A DNA stretch of 20,903 nucleotides from positions 1 through 20,903 of the forward strand of contig JAISLM010000040.1 of NCBI GenBank assembly GCA_031290855.1, given 5' to 3'. The translations under genes and the position numbers were made by a program. Position 1 is the first letter of the stretch; each line of letters begins with the position of its first letter. Under the pieces are notes generated by a model. The model did no database searches, was not told the origin of the DNA, and saw only the letters and a program-made list of their open reading frames with translations. This stretch comes from Spirochaetaceae bacterium (GTDB taxonomy: Bacteria; Spirochaetota; Spirochaetia; Treponematales; Breznakiellaceae). Positions 1 through 7,601 of this stretch are shown here, piece by piece.

Positions 1-136
1 GTCTACCTAATGGGGTAAAGTCCAGCGGCAGGCCTGTGCCTCCAGAATCCCGCGCCTCCCGCGTCCACCGGCGCAGCATGTTCTCGTTGATACCTAAATC
101 CGCCGCTATCAGTCGTACCGGTTTCTTTATATGCGC
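1..136 (-). pseudogene. IS3-family OrfA fragment (helix-turn-helix part)
   Basis: Reading the minus strand gives a continuous stretch containing LIAADLGINENMLRRWTRE followed by ARDSGGTGLP, the helix-turn-helix and linker typical of IS3-family OrfA DNA-binding proteins. There is no start codon in a sensible place and the frame runs off the window edge after the GTGLPLDFTP segment, so only a fragment is visible. A second, frameshifted relative with the same ADLGINENM core lies at 10916-11060. The fragment sits just downstream of the deoxynucleoside kinase gene and marks one border of the nucleotide operon. Whether the complete element continues outside the window cannot be seen. Confidence 0.6.
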
Positions 137-169
137 CGGCCCTGCAATGTATCATGACAGGTATTGCAC

Positions 170-745
170 TTATTTGGTTATAATTGATATGAAGTCAATA
201 TCGTATTCGGACGGACTTGTATCGGTGGTGTTTATTTCTAATATAGGTACAGCCGCGAACTTCCTTGAATATGCTTTATTCATGTTTTCTTGTATCCTTA
301 ACAAATAATTCGTGGATATAGAATGTTCATCCCTCCTGCCGCGCTTATTTATCCGATTAAATAATACGTCTATTGGCGCATCAAGACGGATTATTTTTTG
401 CGGTATGCCAATTTTCGCTATTATATAGTCAAACATTTTTTCGTAGATAATAAACTCTCGTTCCGTCAAAGTGGTCAAGGCAAAAGCATAGTCATCAAGC
501 AAGGAAAAATCACAAACCCCGGGCTCAGAGCCAAGCTTTTTTAATTGATAATAGTGAAGCAAGGTAAACGCAGTTTCCGTTTCAAATGCGAATTCATCCG
601 GGTTGCCGTAAAAATCTTCAAGAAACGGTACGCTTGAAAAGTCCTCAAGAATTATATTGCATCCCATTTTACCGCACGCTACAGCAAATGTCGTTTTGCC
701 TGACGCAATATTTCCGCAAACCTCAATTCTGTTAATCGGTGCCAT
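170..745 (-). CDS. Deoxynucleoside kinase family protein
   Basis: 191 aa. The Walker A loop GNIASGKT is at residues 11-18, a DFSLLDD motif at about 79-85 corresponds to the D-R-S region of deoxynucleoside kinases, and a lid-like RINKRGRRDEHSI at about 131-143 follows LDAPIDVLF. This order is typical of the bacterial dGK/dAK/dCK family, which phosphorylates deoxynucleosides to dNMPs with ATP in the cytosol. The second motif has Phe where the family usually has Arg, so substrate choice is uncertain. A GGAGAAGG ribosome site precedes the ATG. It is the last gene of the minus-strand operon, 34 nt after the dCTP deaminase-like gene. It could supply dNMP substrate for the synthetase upstream; that link is inference. 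Confidence 0.8.
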   Translation of the reverse strand: MAPINRIEVCGNIASGKTTFAVACGKMGCNIILEDFSSVPFLEDFYGNPDEFAFETETAFTLLHYYQLKKLGSEPGVCDFSLLDDYAFALTTLTEREFIIYEKMFDYIIAKIGIPQKIIRLDAPIDVLFNRINKRGRRDEHSISTNYLLRIQENMNKAYSRKFAAVPILEINTTDTSPSEYDIDFISIITK

Positions 746-779
746 TGCCTTCTCCTATGTCAGTTTTTATTTCTTAAAA

Positions 780-1802
780 CTACCGGCTGGTTTTTTCATT
801 ACCTGTTTCCAAATCGGCGATTTTGTCACGTAATTCTGTTTTTGCTTCCATACCTTTAGAATCATTTGCAGTTCCCAAAAGTCTTTGTTCAAGGGCGGTG
901 ATTTTCTTCTCTAACTGATATTGAATCTCCTGATATTTTATGCGTTCTTTTTGAATCTCATTATATGCCGAAAAAAGCGGATATATTAAACTTATAATAA
1001 GTATAACAACAGATATAACACCTCCAATTATTATCCCCCAATCCCATTTTTTTCTCTTTTCCAGTTCTTTCTTTAATGTGGAATAACGTACCGAAGCGCT
1101 GACTATATCGCTGCTTTCTTCCCCTAATAGGGCATTGTTGACATAATAATATACATCCCTGTTCTCCGTATTTCCACCGGAAAAGTGTTTAATCTCGGCT
1201 TCTTCCTCATCTGCCCTTGCCTTATCCCATGACTTGTTCGGGCTTGTTTTGGTAAATTCCATGGCAATAATAGGCTCGCCGCCGCGCAATTTGTAATTGT
1301 TAAGCGTTAAGTTGTGTAACGGAATAGACAGATGCCCTTTAAAGCATGGATCGACAATAGGTCCTGTTCCAAGCAAAAGTCCCTTATATATCAAGTTAAT
1401 TTTAAGATTAAATCTTGCAACAATATATGCCGGAATTCTAAAAAACGGCTCCAAAGTAATGTATGTTATTGAGTTTGGCTGTAGTATTATATGATCAACA
1501 ATTTTTAATCCATACTTGTATTTTTCGCCATATGAAAATTTATTTTTTTCCCGCATTATATAAACATCTTTTTTTTCTTTAATTTCGGGGTGTTTGTCAT
1601 CATAATTCCAGAAACGCGCTTTACCTTCCAGCCTAGCTTCGTAGGTAATTCCATTAAGATCTTTTTCATAAAAAGGATCAACAATACCTGCCTTATTTAT
1701 ATATTTCTTAATGTCCGCGTTATTTAGCAGGGCCGGAGCCATATCCTTATACGGATCATTGTATTCGAACTCTTTAAATTTTTCCAGGGCAGTTCTTGCC
1801 AT
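780..1802 (-). CDS. dCTP deaminase/dUTPase-fold protein with TM helix and coiled coil
   Basis: 340 aa. Residues about 100-185 match the dCTP deaminase/dUTPase fold: ILQPNSITYITLEPFFRIP, then GTGPIVDPCFKGHLSIPLHN, then LRGGEPIIAMEF. In bacterial Dcd the catalytic Glu lies in the segment aligned with LSIPLHN (consensus like ITLEL.N); here a Pro is at that place, so normal dCTP deamination is doubtful, although the Asp of the IVDP turn is kept. Residues about 255-278 form one strongly hydrophobic membrane helix, followed by a charged coiled-coil-like segment (about 279-312) and a polar tail. Family enzymes are soluble and usually below 200 aa, so the membrane and coiled-coil extension is unusual. 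AAGAAGG precedes the ATG; the gap from the synthetase stop is 10 nt. Possible roles are nucleotide sensing or sequestering at the membrane; unproven. Confidence 0.7.
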   Translation of the reverse strand: MARTALEKFKEFEYNDPYKDMAPALLNNADIKKYINKAGIVDPFYEKDLNGITYEARLEGKARFWNYDDKHPEIKEKKDVYIMREKNKFSYGEKYKYGLKIVDHIILQPNSITYITLEPFFRIPAYIVARFNLKINLIYKGLLLGTGPIVDPCFKGHLSIPLHNLTLNNYKLRGGEPIIAMEFTKTSPNKSWDKARADEEEAEIKHFSGGNTENRDVYYYVNNALLGEESSDIVSASVRYSTLKKELEKRKKWDWGIIIGGVISVVILIISLIYPLFSAYNEIQKERIKYQEIQYQLEKKITALEQRLLGTANDSKGMEAKTELRDKIADLETGNEKTSR

Positions 1803-1812
1803 ACAAACCTTC

Positions 1813-2799
1813 TTAAATCATTGCGCTTAACGTAAAAGGGTTTTCTCCGAAATAATCGACAGGGCGCTTCAAAAGAGAAGCTGTTTCGGCTATGGTTTTT
1901 TGCCGTATACCTGAAGCGATGTAGTCTAAATGGTTTAGCACTATGATATTGGGACGGTTACATTCAATTGCCCTGAGTACGACATCCTTGTCAAACCGTG
2001 CGACACGGCGAACCCTGTTCGTGCAGGAAGTATACTCCGTCATATCTTCATCGCAGCCCAGTTCTTTCCTAAGTATTTCCCAGTCTATTTCATTTTTAAG
2101 CGGCCCTGAATTGCCAGAAACCCTTATGGGAAAAGTGCGTATGACCATAATGATATTTTCCACATCAAAAGGACTTAAGCCTGTTTCCGCCAAAAAACCG
2201 GCAGCGGACGTATCACGGCTTGTAGCGTAAGGATAATCCTCTGCGTGCAGTAAAGACAGGCCATAGCCCTGTGTTCCTTCAATAATGACCTTTTCACCGC
2301 TGTCGCAGGCCTTGCGCAAAAGGTGTTTTGTATCGACAATATATTCTTTCAGCCCATTGCAATTTTTTGCAAAAAATACATCGCCTTTTCTCCGGATCCT
2401 TTCTACAATAGCGGCCCACGTACCGCTGTTGGTGGAGCCGATTGCCTGGCGCAATCCCGATGCGGCTTCCGTTCTCTTGTTTTTTTCAGTAATAATGACG
2501 GCGTTTCCGTCTATGAACAGCCTGTCCTTGGATAACCCAATTGTTCTCACCTCTTCTTCCAGAATTTCCAAATCAATATAAGACCCGGCAGGCAGGACAG
2601 CACAAACATGTTCCTCAATTATTCCGGTAGGCAAAAGCCTGAAAATAAACTTCTGATTCCCTTTGTAGACTGTATGTCCGGAATTTGTTCCGCCCACGCG
2701 CACACAGTATTAAACCCGTGCTTTGGCGGCAAAAAAACGGGCAACTTTACCCTTGCCCTCTGAACCGTATTGTCCGCCAAAAATTATAGTTACCGACAT
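1813..2799 (-). pseudogene. Short PurA/PurZ-like adenylosuccinate synthetase with in-frame TAA
   Basis: From the ATG at 2799 (AAGGAGTTGCT before it, overlapping the previous gene by 10 nt) the frame encodes MSVTIIFGGQYGSEGKGK and then meets TAA at codon 30 (2712-2710); the same frame continues to the stop at 1813 as RVGGTNSGHTV, EGTQGYGLS, YPYATSRDTSAAG, RVSGNSGPL and TNRVRRVARFD. These are adenylosuccinate synthetase motifs, which join aspartate to (d)IMP or, in PurZ, to dGMP using a nucleotide triphosphate. The 328-codon length and the TSRD/RVRRVARFD signatures fit the short archaeal/phage branch rather than the roughly 430-residue bacterial PurA. Position 13 is Ser where PurA has the catalytic Asp. 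A GTG at 2703 could restart translation but would lack the P-loop. So it is either a fresh nonsense mutant, a readthrough gene or a sequencing error. Confidence 0.75.
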
Positions 2800-5516
2800 A
2801 GCAACTCCTTAAATATGTTTTCAAATGTTTCAAAGTATTCTTTGTATGTTCTGTTATTCTCAAAAAAGTTCGTCGCAGCCTTAAATTCCAACTGGAAAAT
2901 GTCCTGTTCTGATTCATGGTTAATTATTTTTACGAATTCCTCTTTTGAGAGTTTAAGGTTATATCTTTTCCTGTATCTGTTGTAAATATTGGAAAAACTT
3001 GAGTCTATATATACCAGCGTAAAGCGCTCGCCAAGCTGTTCCTTCAAAGTTTCATAGTCTATTAAATGCCTCAGTCCGTCAACAACATAATTGTATTTTG
3101 GAGCAATGTTTATTTGCTTTATCAACGCAATTGAAAGTTCCCGCTGCTTGTCCGGCTCTTTTGCAATTTTTGCGCCCAATATTTGAAGCGTCTTTCTGTC
3201 ATTTTCACACTTATAGAGTTCGCATATTACCTTGCTGTACCTGAGAGTTCGAAAACCGTGCCGGAATTTCAGGTATTCCGCCAAAGTGGTTTTTCCCGCG
3301 CCAATATTTCCGGTCAATCCAAGAACAACGGGATTTTTCGGCTTTTCAGCGACACTTGGAACAACCAGATAGTTTTCTTTATCATTGCCAATTTCCACAT
3401 ATTGTCCGTTAATATAAAACAGCCCGACCAGCGCCGACGCAATGGCATCCAACTCGTCATGTTTTATGCTTACAGAGGCAAAATAATCGCCGGTTAAGCC
3501 AAAATTCCTGTAACCGTTTTTTAAATGCTGTAATCCATTCTGCTTCCGGGGAATAGACAGTATGTCCTGGGCAACGCCCGGATAACTTTCAATGACCTTA
3601 ACGTCCAGCTTTCTAAATTTTTCGGCTAACCGTATTCCCCTTGTTGTTAAATTTACCATAGACGGAATAAGGCACGGATACACCCCTATACCAAAAGCGG
3701 AAAGAAGGCGTTCGCAGTATCTCATTATTCCGTATTTTTTGCATTCGCAATTTTCGTTCACGCAACACCGGCCTTCCGGATACGACAACGGCGAGTCTAT
3801 TGAAACAACGGTGGGCTTGTGTTTAATGCTTTCCTTAATAATATCATCGTCGCTATGCAGCATCGCGGTGATCACTTTATTGCCGCGCATGACCGACCAC
3901 CCGCTTGCCCTGGCCTCATTCCCGGTTAAGTCTATCCCGACAACGGCGTCTTCCCCTGAAATAATGCGCTGATTATGTCCAAAAAAATGATTGAAGTCAT
4001 GCGTTTTAACGATAGTACGCGTCTCTGTACCGGAAATTTTCCCTGCCCGCTGACCTTTAAAAAAGTCCATGATTTCATTGACATCCATGTAGTTTAAAAT
4101 ACTGGATTTTATATCTGGATAGGCGGCTATCGCGATTTCCGCATAGTCAAGGCAGTTAAGATGCGCAAGTGAATGCGCATCCGTCCCGACGGAAACCTTG
4201 ACCCCGCCGTCTATTATTTTGTCAAAATATTTTTCCGCGACATCAAACCGTTCGGGGAATACATTAAATTCTATGGCAACATTGTTTCTTTTGCATATCT
4301 CCAGAATAGAATAAAAATTAAGCGCATAAGGCTCTCTGTCGGAAAACAGTATGCCGGGACGTCCAAGCAGCCGTGCCGTTGGATGGGCAAAAATGCTTAC
4401 ATACGGGTTGCTTAACGCCTTTTCAATACGGGTCATAAGTTGTTGGGGACCCTGGTTAAGAAATGTATGGACCCCGGCTATCACATAGTCAAATTGACTC
4501 AGAATTGCATCAGAGAAATCCAGTGTTCCATCCTTCAGCACCTCAACCTCAATTCCGGCAAGGACCTTTATCCCTGTTTTTTTTAGTTCCCGAATTTTTT
4601 CGATCTGCTGTTTCGCATCTACCTCTGAAATTCCGTTTGCTACCCTCAGGGAAAATGAATGATCGGTGATACCAATATATTCACGTCCCAAAACCTCCGC
4701 ATGTTCGGCCATTTCTTCAATGCTATGCCGGCCGTCACTCCAGACAGTATGCATATGTAAATCGCCGCGAAGCTTTTTTTCATGCTTTATTTCCCGAAAC
4801 ACCTGTTCAAAAGTTATCTTAACCGGCAGGCCAAATTGGACAACACAGGTTATTTCACCATTATGGTCTTCAACTTTGTTGTAACGGGGATTCACGGTTA
4901 ATATATCTTTTATATGCTGATACTGGCTGGTCCGGCATACAACATGAATGTACTCTACCTTGTCCTGCCAACTCAAATCCAACACGGCGCTATTCTTTGC
5001 AAAAATTTCATTGATATATGCAGCCAATTCATTCCCCAGACAATAAGCATACGAAAACAGGAATTTGCCCTTTGTTTTGGAGTAGTTGCTTTCAAAAGCC
5101 TGCATACTCGCCGCTTCAGACTTGGTGAAACGGTCAAATTCATGGTTTTTAACTGCCGATGCCAATAAATCAAAATCCGTTATTCCGAAACTGAAAAGTT
5201 TCTTTTTTAGCCTGTCATTCATTCCATATGACAACAACAGGGAATAATCATATATACCGTACTTTTTTTCGAGGTCTTCCAATAGGGCGCACCTGCCGGT
5301 ATAAACAATTTCCCGTATTAACCTGGCACTGCTTTCTCCTATACCGGTTATACTTGTAAGTTTATTCCTGGCAGCAAGAACAGACGTGTATTTATCGTAT
5401 GCGTCAACAGCCATAGCCGCATTATAGTAGGCTTTTGACTTATATTTATTACCTTCAAAAACAGCCAAAATCCTGGATATTTTATACAGGAAATAGGCTA
5501 TCTCAAAATCAAACAT
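2790..5516 (-). CDS. Multidomain PolX-like HhH / PHP phosphoesterase / DUF429 / P-loop kinase fusion
   Basis: 908 aa. Residues 1-120 resemble the N-terminus of PolX polymerases, with a helix-hairpin-helix around LTSITGIGESSARLI (53-67). Residues about 140-245 sit where the PolX palm should be but show no GS...DxD nucleotidyltransferase motif. A complete PHP domain follows (about 248-490): DLHMHT, TDHS, AGIEVEV, AGVH, FAHPTARLLG and VGTDAH supply the usual metal ligands. Residues about 523-715 are DUF429-like (VVGIDLTGN, VSIDSPLSYPEG, VIESYPG), an RNase-H-fold family, with a Cys-rich loop near 583-595. The C-terminus (about 726-908) is a kinase with P-loop GNIGAGKT and a VDGLRHL motif, like dephospho-CoA or dNMP kinases. 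It is first in the operon; the next gene starts inside its last codons. Function is unknown; DNA end processing plus nucleotide phosphorylation is a guess. Confidence 0.8.
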   Translation of the reverse strand: MFDFEIAYFLYKISRILAVFEGNKYKSKAYYNAAMAVDAYDKYTSVLAARNKLTSITGIGESSARLIREIVYTGRCALLEDLEKKYGIYDYSLLLSYGMNDRLKKKLFSFGITDFDLLASAVKNHEFDRFTKSEAASMQAFESNYSKTKGKFLFSYAYCLGNELAAYINEIFAKNSAVLDLSWQDKVEYIHVVCRTSQYQHIKDILTVNPRYNKVEDHNGEITCVVQFGLPVKITFEQVFREIKHEKKLRGDLHMHTVWSDGRHSIEEMAEHAEVLGREYIGITDHSFSLRVANGISEVDAKQQIEKIRELKKTGIKVLAGIEVEVLKDGTLDFSDAILSQFDYVIAGVHTFLNQGPQQLMTRIEKALSNPYVSIFAHPTARLLGRPGILFSDREPYALNFYSILEICKRNNVAIEFNVFPERFDVAEKYFDKIIDGGVKVSVGTDAHSLAHLNCLDYAEIAIAAYPDIKSSILNYMDVNEIMDFFKGQRAGKISGTETRTIVKTHDFNHFFGHNQRIISGEDAVVGIDLTGNEARASGWSVMRGNKVITAMLHSDDDIIKESIKHKPTVVSIDSPLSYPEGRCCVNENCECKKYGIMRYCERLLSAFGIGVYPCLIPSMVNLTTRGIRLAEKFRKLDVKVIESYPGVAQDILSIPRKQNGLQHLKNGYRNFGLTGDYFASVSIKHDELDAIASALVGLFYINGQYVEIGNDKENYLVVPSVAEKPKNPVVLGLTGNIGAGKTTLAEYLKFRHGFRTLRYSKVICELYKCENDRKTLQILGAKIAKEPDKQRELSIALIKQINIAPKYNYVVDGLRHLIDYETLKEQLGERFTLVYIDSSFSNIYNRYRKRYNLKLSKEEFVKIINHESEQDIFQLEFKAATNFFENNRTYKEYFETFENIFKELLCR

Positions 5517-6029
5517 ATACCGCCCCGTTTCATATTAACCTGCTTTACAAAAAATCAGGCTATCCAAAGGCCGGGCTTTACCCCGTTAGTCAGACAATAC
5601 CAATCAGCTTAACCTGAGTTAATCACGGCAGGCGCGGCATAGTCAAGTAGCCGTTATAATGATGATAATTGTCCGGCATGCCTTGACAATTGTGCAGGCT
5701 GCCTGTCAACGCCGGCGGGAGCGGCCAGTCCAGCCATTATCCGGCCGGTAAATCCAAAGCGTGTAAAAAAAGCGGTATATAATTTTTCGGCGCGGGTTTT
5801 GCCAGGGCAGACGAAAACTCATGTCTCCAGCACGTTAAAGGCATCGTTTCGGTGCTGTAGTAGTGTCTAAAGCTCTGTTTTGCGGTATTTTGCCGGAAAC
5901 CGCCGACTCATGATTTTTCATAATCGCGGCGGCCGCGCAAACCGTGCATCTCTATAGACAACGCGCCCAAAAAGGTTTTTCAATACGCCAGCTAATTACA
6001 TACGCTGGTAGTTTAATTGGCAAATTCGG
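5517..6029. other. Non-coding stretch with small inverted repeats
   Basis: About 510 bases between two minus-strand genes with no convincing ORF on either strand. It holds an inverted repeat at 5667-5691 (AATTGTC...GACAATT around GGCATGCC), an interrupted TTGACA...TGTCAA pair at 5683-5709, and a weak stem at about 5992-6015 (CCAGC/GCTGG read on the minus strand) followed by a T-run, which could terminate the DUF1848 transcript. The promoter of the nucleotide operon should lie here, read leftward; I could not pick a -35/-10 pair that I trust. The AATTGTC repeat is a possible operator, without direct support. Confidence 0.4.
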
Positions 6030-6851
6030 CTATTTGGCATAGCAGTATACGCAGCCTGCGCGGCAGCTCCTGTACAAGCCTATGTCCACGCTGCAGGTAC
6101 ATCCGCAAAATTCGCGTTGTGATTTGTCTTTGATGTATTCAGGCGGTTTTCCGCCCGGCCGTCCAAACAGGGCAGGGTCTACGCATCGGGCGCGCGCTAT
6201 GTTGTACTGCGCCAAATCTATATTTTCGGCACAGCTTTCTATCTCCAGGCGGTAGCTTTGTGCTATACGCGAAAAGTTTTCGGCTATCAGCATCTTTTGT
6301 TCTTCGTGCGGGGTTTTAATACGCAGGGTTTTCAGTGTTGTTTCTGTTTTCTTGTAGCAGTCCATATAGCTGAATATAACTTTGCCGGTGTAGGCGCTTA
6401 GCTGTTTTGCGGTTTCTTCAAAGCTTTTGATATGAAAATCGATGCCGATTGTATCACTAAACAGCACCGGATCGTAACGCCAGATCACGCGCTCCCTGCC
6501 TAAAGCGTCCGAAAGTGTTTTGAATGTGTCTATAATAGTGTGTTTCGGCGGCAGATTAACTTCGATGTCGCTGCCGTAAGGATTGAGCGTGAACAAAAAA
6601 TAATACGGGTATGCGCTTAACAGATTCAGCTTGTCCAGCATAGGCCGGGGATTCTTGCTCCAGAATACAAAACCCTGAACGTGGTCAGGCAAAAGCGGAA
6701 CATAACGTATTTGGCGCTGGTTATACGGGTTAAGTACCTCGACATAACCTTCCTTCAGGCAGTTAAAAAACCATTCCGAAAAGTATGCCGGAACATCGGT
6801 ACGCCTGCTTACGCTGATTATCTTACCACAGCACGGTTTTTTTGTCGTCAC
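6030..6851 (-). CDS. DUF1848 family protein (predicted Fe-S, SPL-like)
   Basis: 273 aa. The N-terminal IISVSRRTDVPAYFSEWF and the FWSKNPRPM motif, followed by LNPYGSDIEVNLPP and VIWRYDPVLFSD, are hallmarks of DUF1848. The C-terminus carries a dense cysteine group at residues 249, 251, 253, 263, 267 and 270 (CGCTCSVDIGLY...CRAGCVYCYA), which probably binds an iron-sulfur cluster and resembles spore photoproduct lyase-related proteins. The biochemical reaction is not established. Length is usual for the family and the reading frame is intact. It stands alone, divergent from the tRNA pair, with a strong 22-nt hairpin in the intergenic DNA upstream. Base composition is between that of the AT-rich operon and the GC-rich core genes. 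Confidence 0.85.
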   Translation of the reverse strand: MTTKKPCCGKIISVSRRTDVPAYFSEWFFNCLKEGYVEVLNPYNQRQIRYVPLLPDHVQGFVFWSKNPRPMLDKLNLLSAYPYYFLFTLNPYGSDIEVNLPPKHTIIDTFKTLSDALGRERVIWRYDPVLFSDTIGIDFHIKSFEETAKQLSAYTGKVIFSYMDCYKKTETTLKTLRIKTPHEEQKMLIAENFSRIAQSYRLEIESCAENIDLAQYNIARARCVDPALFGRPGGKPPEYIKDKSQREFCGCTCSVDIGLYRSCRAGCVYCYAK

Positions 6852-6925
6852 AAAGAGCCCTTGCAGGTAAATCTACAGCAAAATAGCACGCCTATCAACG
6901 CGGCGGGACCGGCCTTCACCGCCCC

Positions 6926-6947
6926 GCGCCGGCGTTAGCGCCGGCGC
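6926..6947. repeat. GC-rich hairpin (9-bp stem)
   Basis: GCGCCGGCG is followed by a TTA-containing turn and then CGCCGGCGC on the return arm, giving nine perfect G-C pairs plus a possible T-G pair. It lies between the divergent DUF1848 gene and tRNA-Ser. It is not followed by a T-run on either strand, so it is not a standard intrinsic terminator; it belongs with the many short palindromes of this window. Confidence 0.7.
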
Positions 6948-7013
6948 CCATGATATGGCTGTAAAGGGGGCTATTACAAAAAATCTTTGTATGCTAAGCT
7001 TACTTAAACTTCA

Positions 7014-7101
7014 GGAGCGGTGCGAGAGCGGTCGAATCGGGCTCCCTGCTAAGGAGTTGTGCCCCGAAAGGGTACCGGGGGTTCGAATCCCCCCTGCTCC
7101 G
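7014..7101 (+). tRNA. tRNA-Ser (anticodon GCT)
   Basis: 88 nt with acceptor stem GGAGCGG/CTGCTCC (one G-T pair), discriminator G, a long variable arm (TTGTGCCCCGAAAGGGTACC) typical of class II tRNAs, and a T arm GGGGG-TTCGAAT-CCCCC. The anticodon loop CTGCTAA gives GCT, reading AGC/AGU serine codons. CCA is not encoded. A TATGCT hexamer at 6990-6995 is a possible -10 element, but no clear -35 accompanies it. The next tRNA follows 50 nt downstream in the same direction and the two may be cotranscribed. Confidence 0.95.
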
Positions 7102-7151
7102 AAAAGTGTTTACCGTGGAAGGGGCTTTTGTTTCCGGACAGGCTCCGATAA

Positions 7152-7225
7152 GAGGTTGTAGCTCAGTTGGATAGAGCATCAGATTGCGGATCTGAAGGTC
7201 GCACGTTCGAATCGTGTCAGCCTCA
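7152..7225 (+). tRNA. tRNA-Arg (anticodon GCG)
   Basis: 74 nt: acceptor GAGGTTG/CAGCCTC with one T-G pair, D arm GCTC...GAGC with the GGA typical of arginine tRNAs, anticodon stem TCAGA/TCTGA around loop TTGCGGA, T arm GCACG-TTCGAAT-CGTGT, discriminator A, no encoded CCA. The anticodon reads GCG, for CGC/CGU. Most bacteria read these codons with an ACG tRNA edited to ICG, so GCG is notable. Confidence 0.9.
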
Positions 7226-7304
7226 AAACCCTTAACAATTATTTGCCGTTCTGGTATTCTTGGGAATATCTGTATTTGTCCATAAACGGAATGAAGGAGA
7301 GGAT

Positions 7305-7601
7305 ATGGCAGGACTTGAAGGGTATGATTTCCAAAATCTTTCAAATGTATCCGAAAAAATCGTACTGGATGAACTGGGAAGGCAGCTTGACGAGTGGAAA
7401 GCCGATATTTGCAAATGCAACGACTGCGTTGTCGATATGGCGGCTATGGCGCTGAACGCCGTTAAACCACTTTACCGGTGTTCCCTTTTGGGCGAGCTTT
7501 ACACAGCCGAAGCGGTGAAAGATGCCGCATACGCGAAAAGCTTACGAAAAGCCGTCAGACTAGCGATAGAAAAAGTAAGCCTTAACCCGGGCCATGCTTA
7601 A
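7305..7601 (+). CDS. ComFB-like small protein
   Basis: 98 aa from the ATG at 7305, chosen because GAAGGAGAGG lies just before it; an in-frame ATG at 7260 would add 15 residues and has no ribosome site. The pattern of an amphipathic N-terminal helix (VSEKIVLDELGRQL), a Cys cluster (CKCNDC, residues 36-41) and VVDMAAMALNAVKPLYR matches the late-competence ComFB family, whose members are small helical proteins with C-C-C-DxxALALN motifs. Its role in spirochaetes is not known; some ComFB proteins are reported to bind cyclic dinucleotides. The last codons overlap the start of the downstream yejA-like gene by 8 nt, which implies translational coupling and perhaps a link between a regulatory protein and peptide uptake. 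Confidence 0.7.
   Translation: MAGLEGYDFQNLSNVSEKIVLDELGRQLDEWKADICKCNDCVVDMAAMALNAVKPLYRCSLLGELYTAEAVKDAAYAKSLRKAVRLAIEKVSLNPGHA

Noticed and set aside
36..308. Plus-strand frame of 90 codons
   Set aside because: It is antisense to the IS3 fragment and to the end of the deoxynucleoside kinase gene.
5683..5709. TTGACA hexamers as promoter of the nucleotide operon
   Set aside because: No acceptable -10 at 16-18 bp spacing on either strand, so I did not annotate a promoter.
6955..7161. Short plus-strand frame over the tRNA-Ser
   Set aside because: It overlaps a clear tRNA gene and has no protein features.
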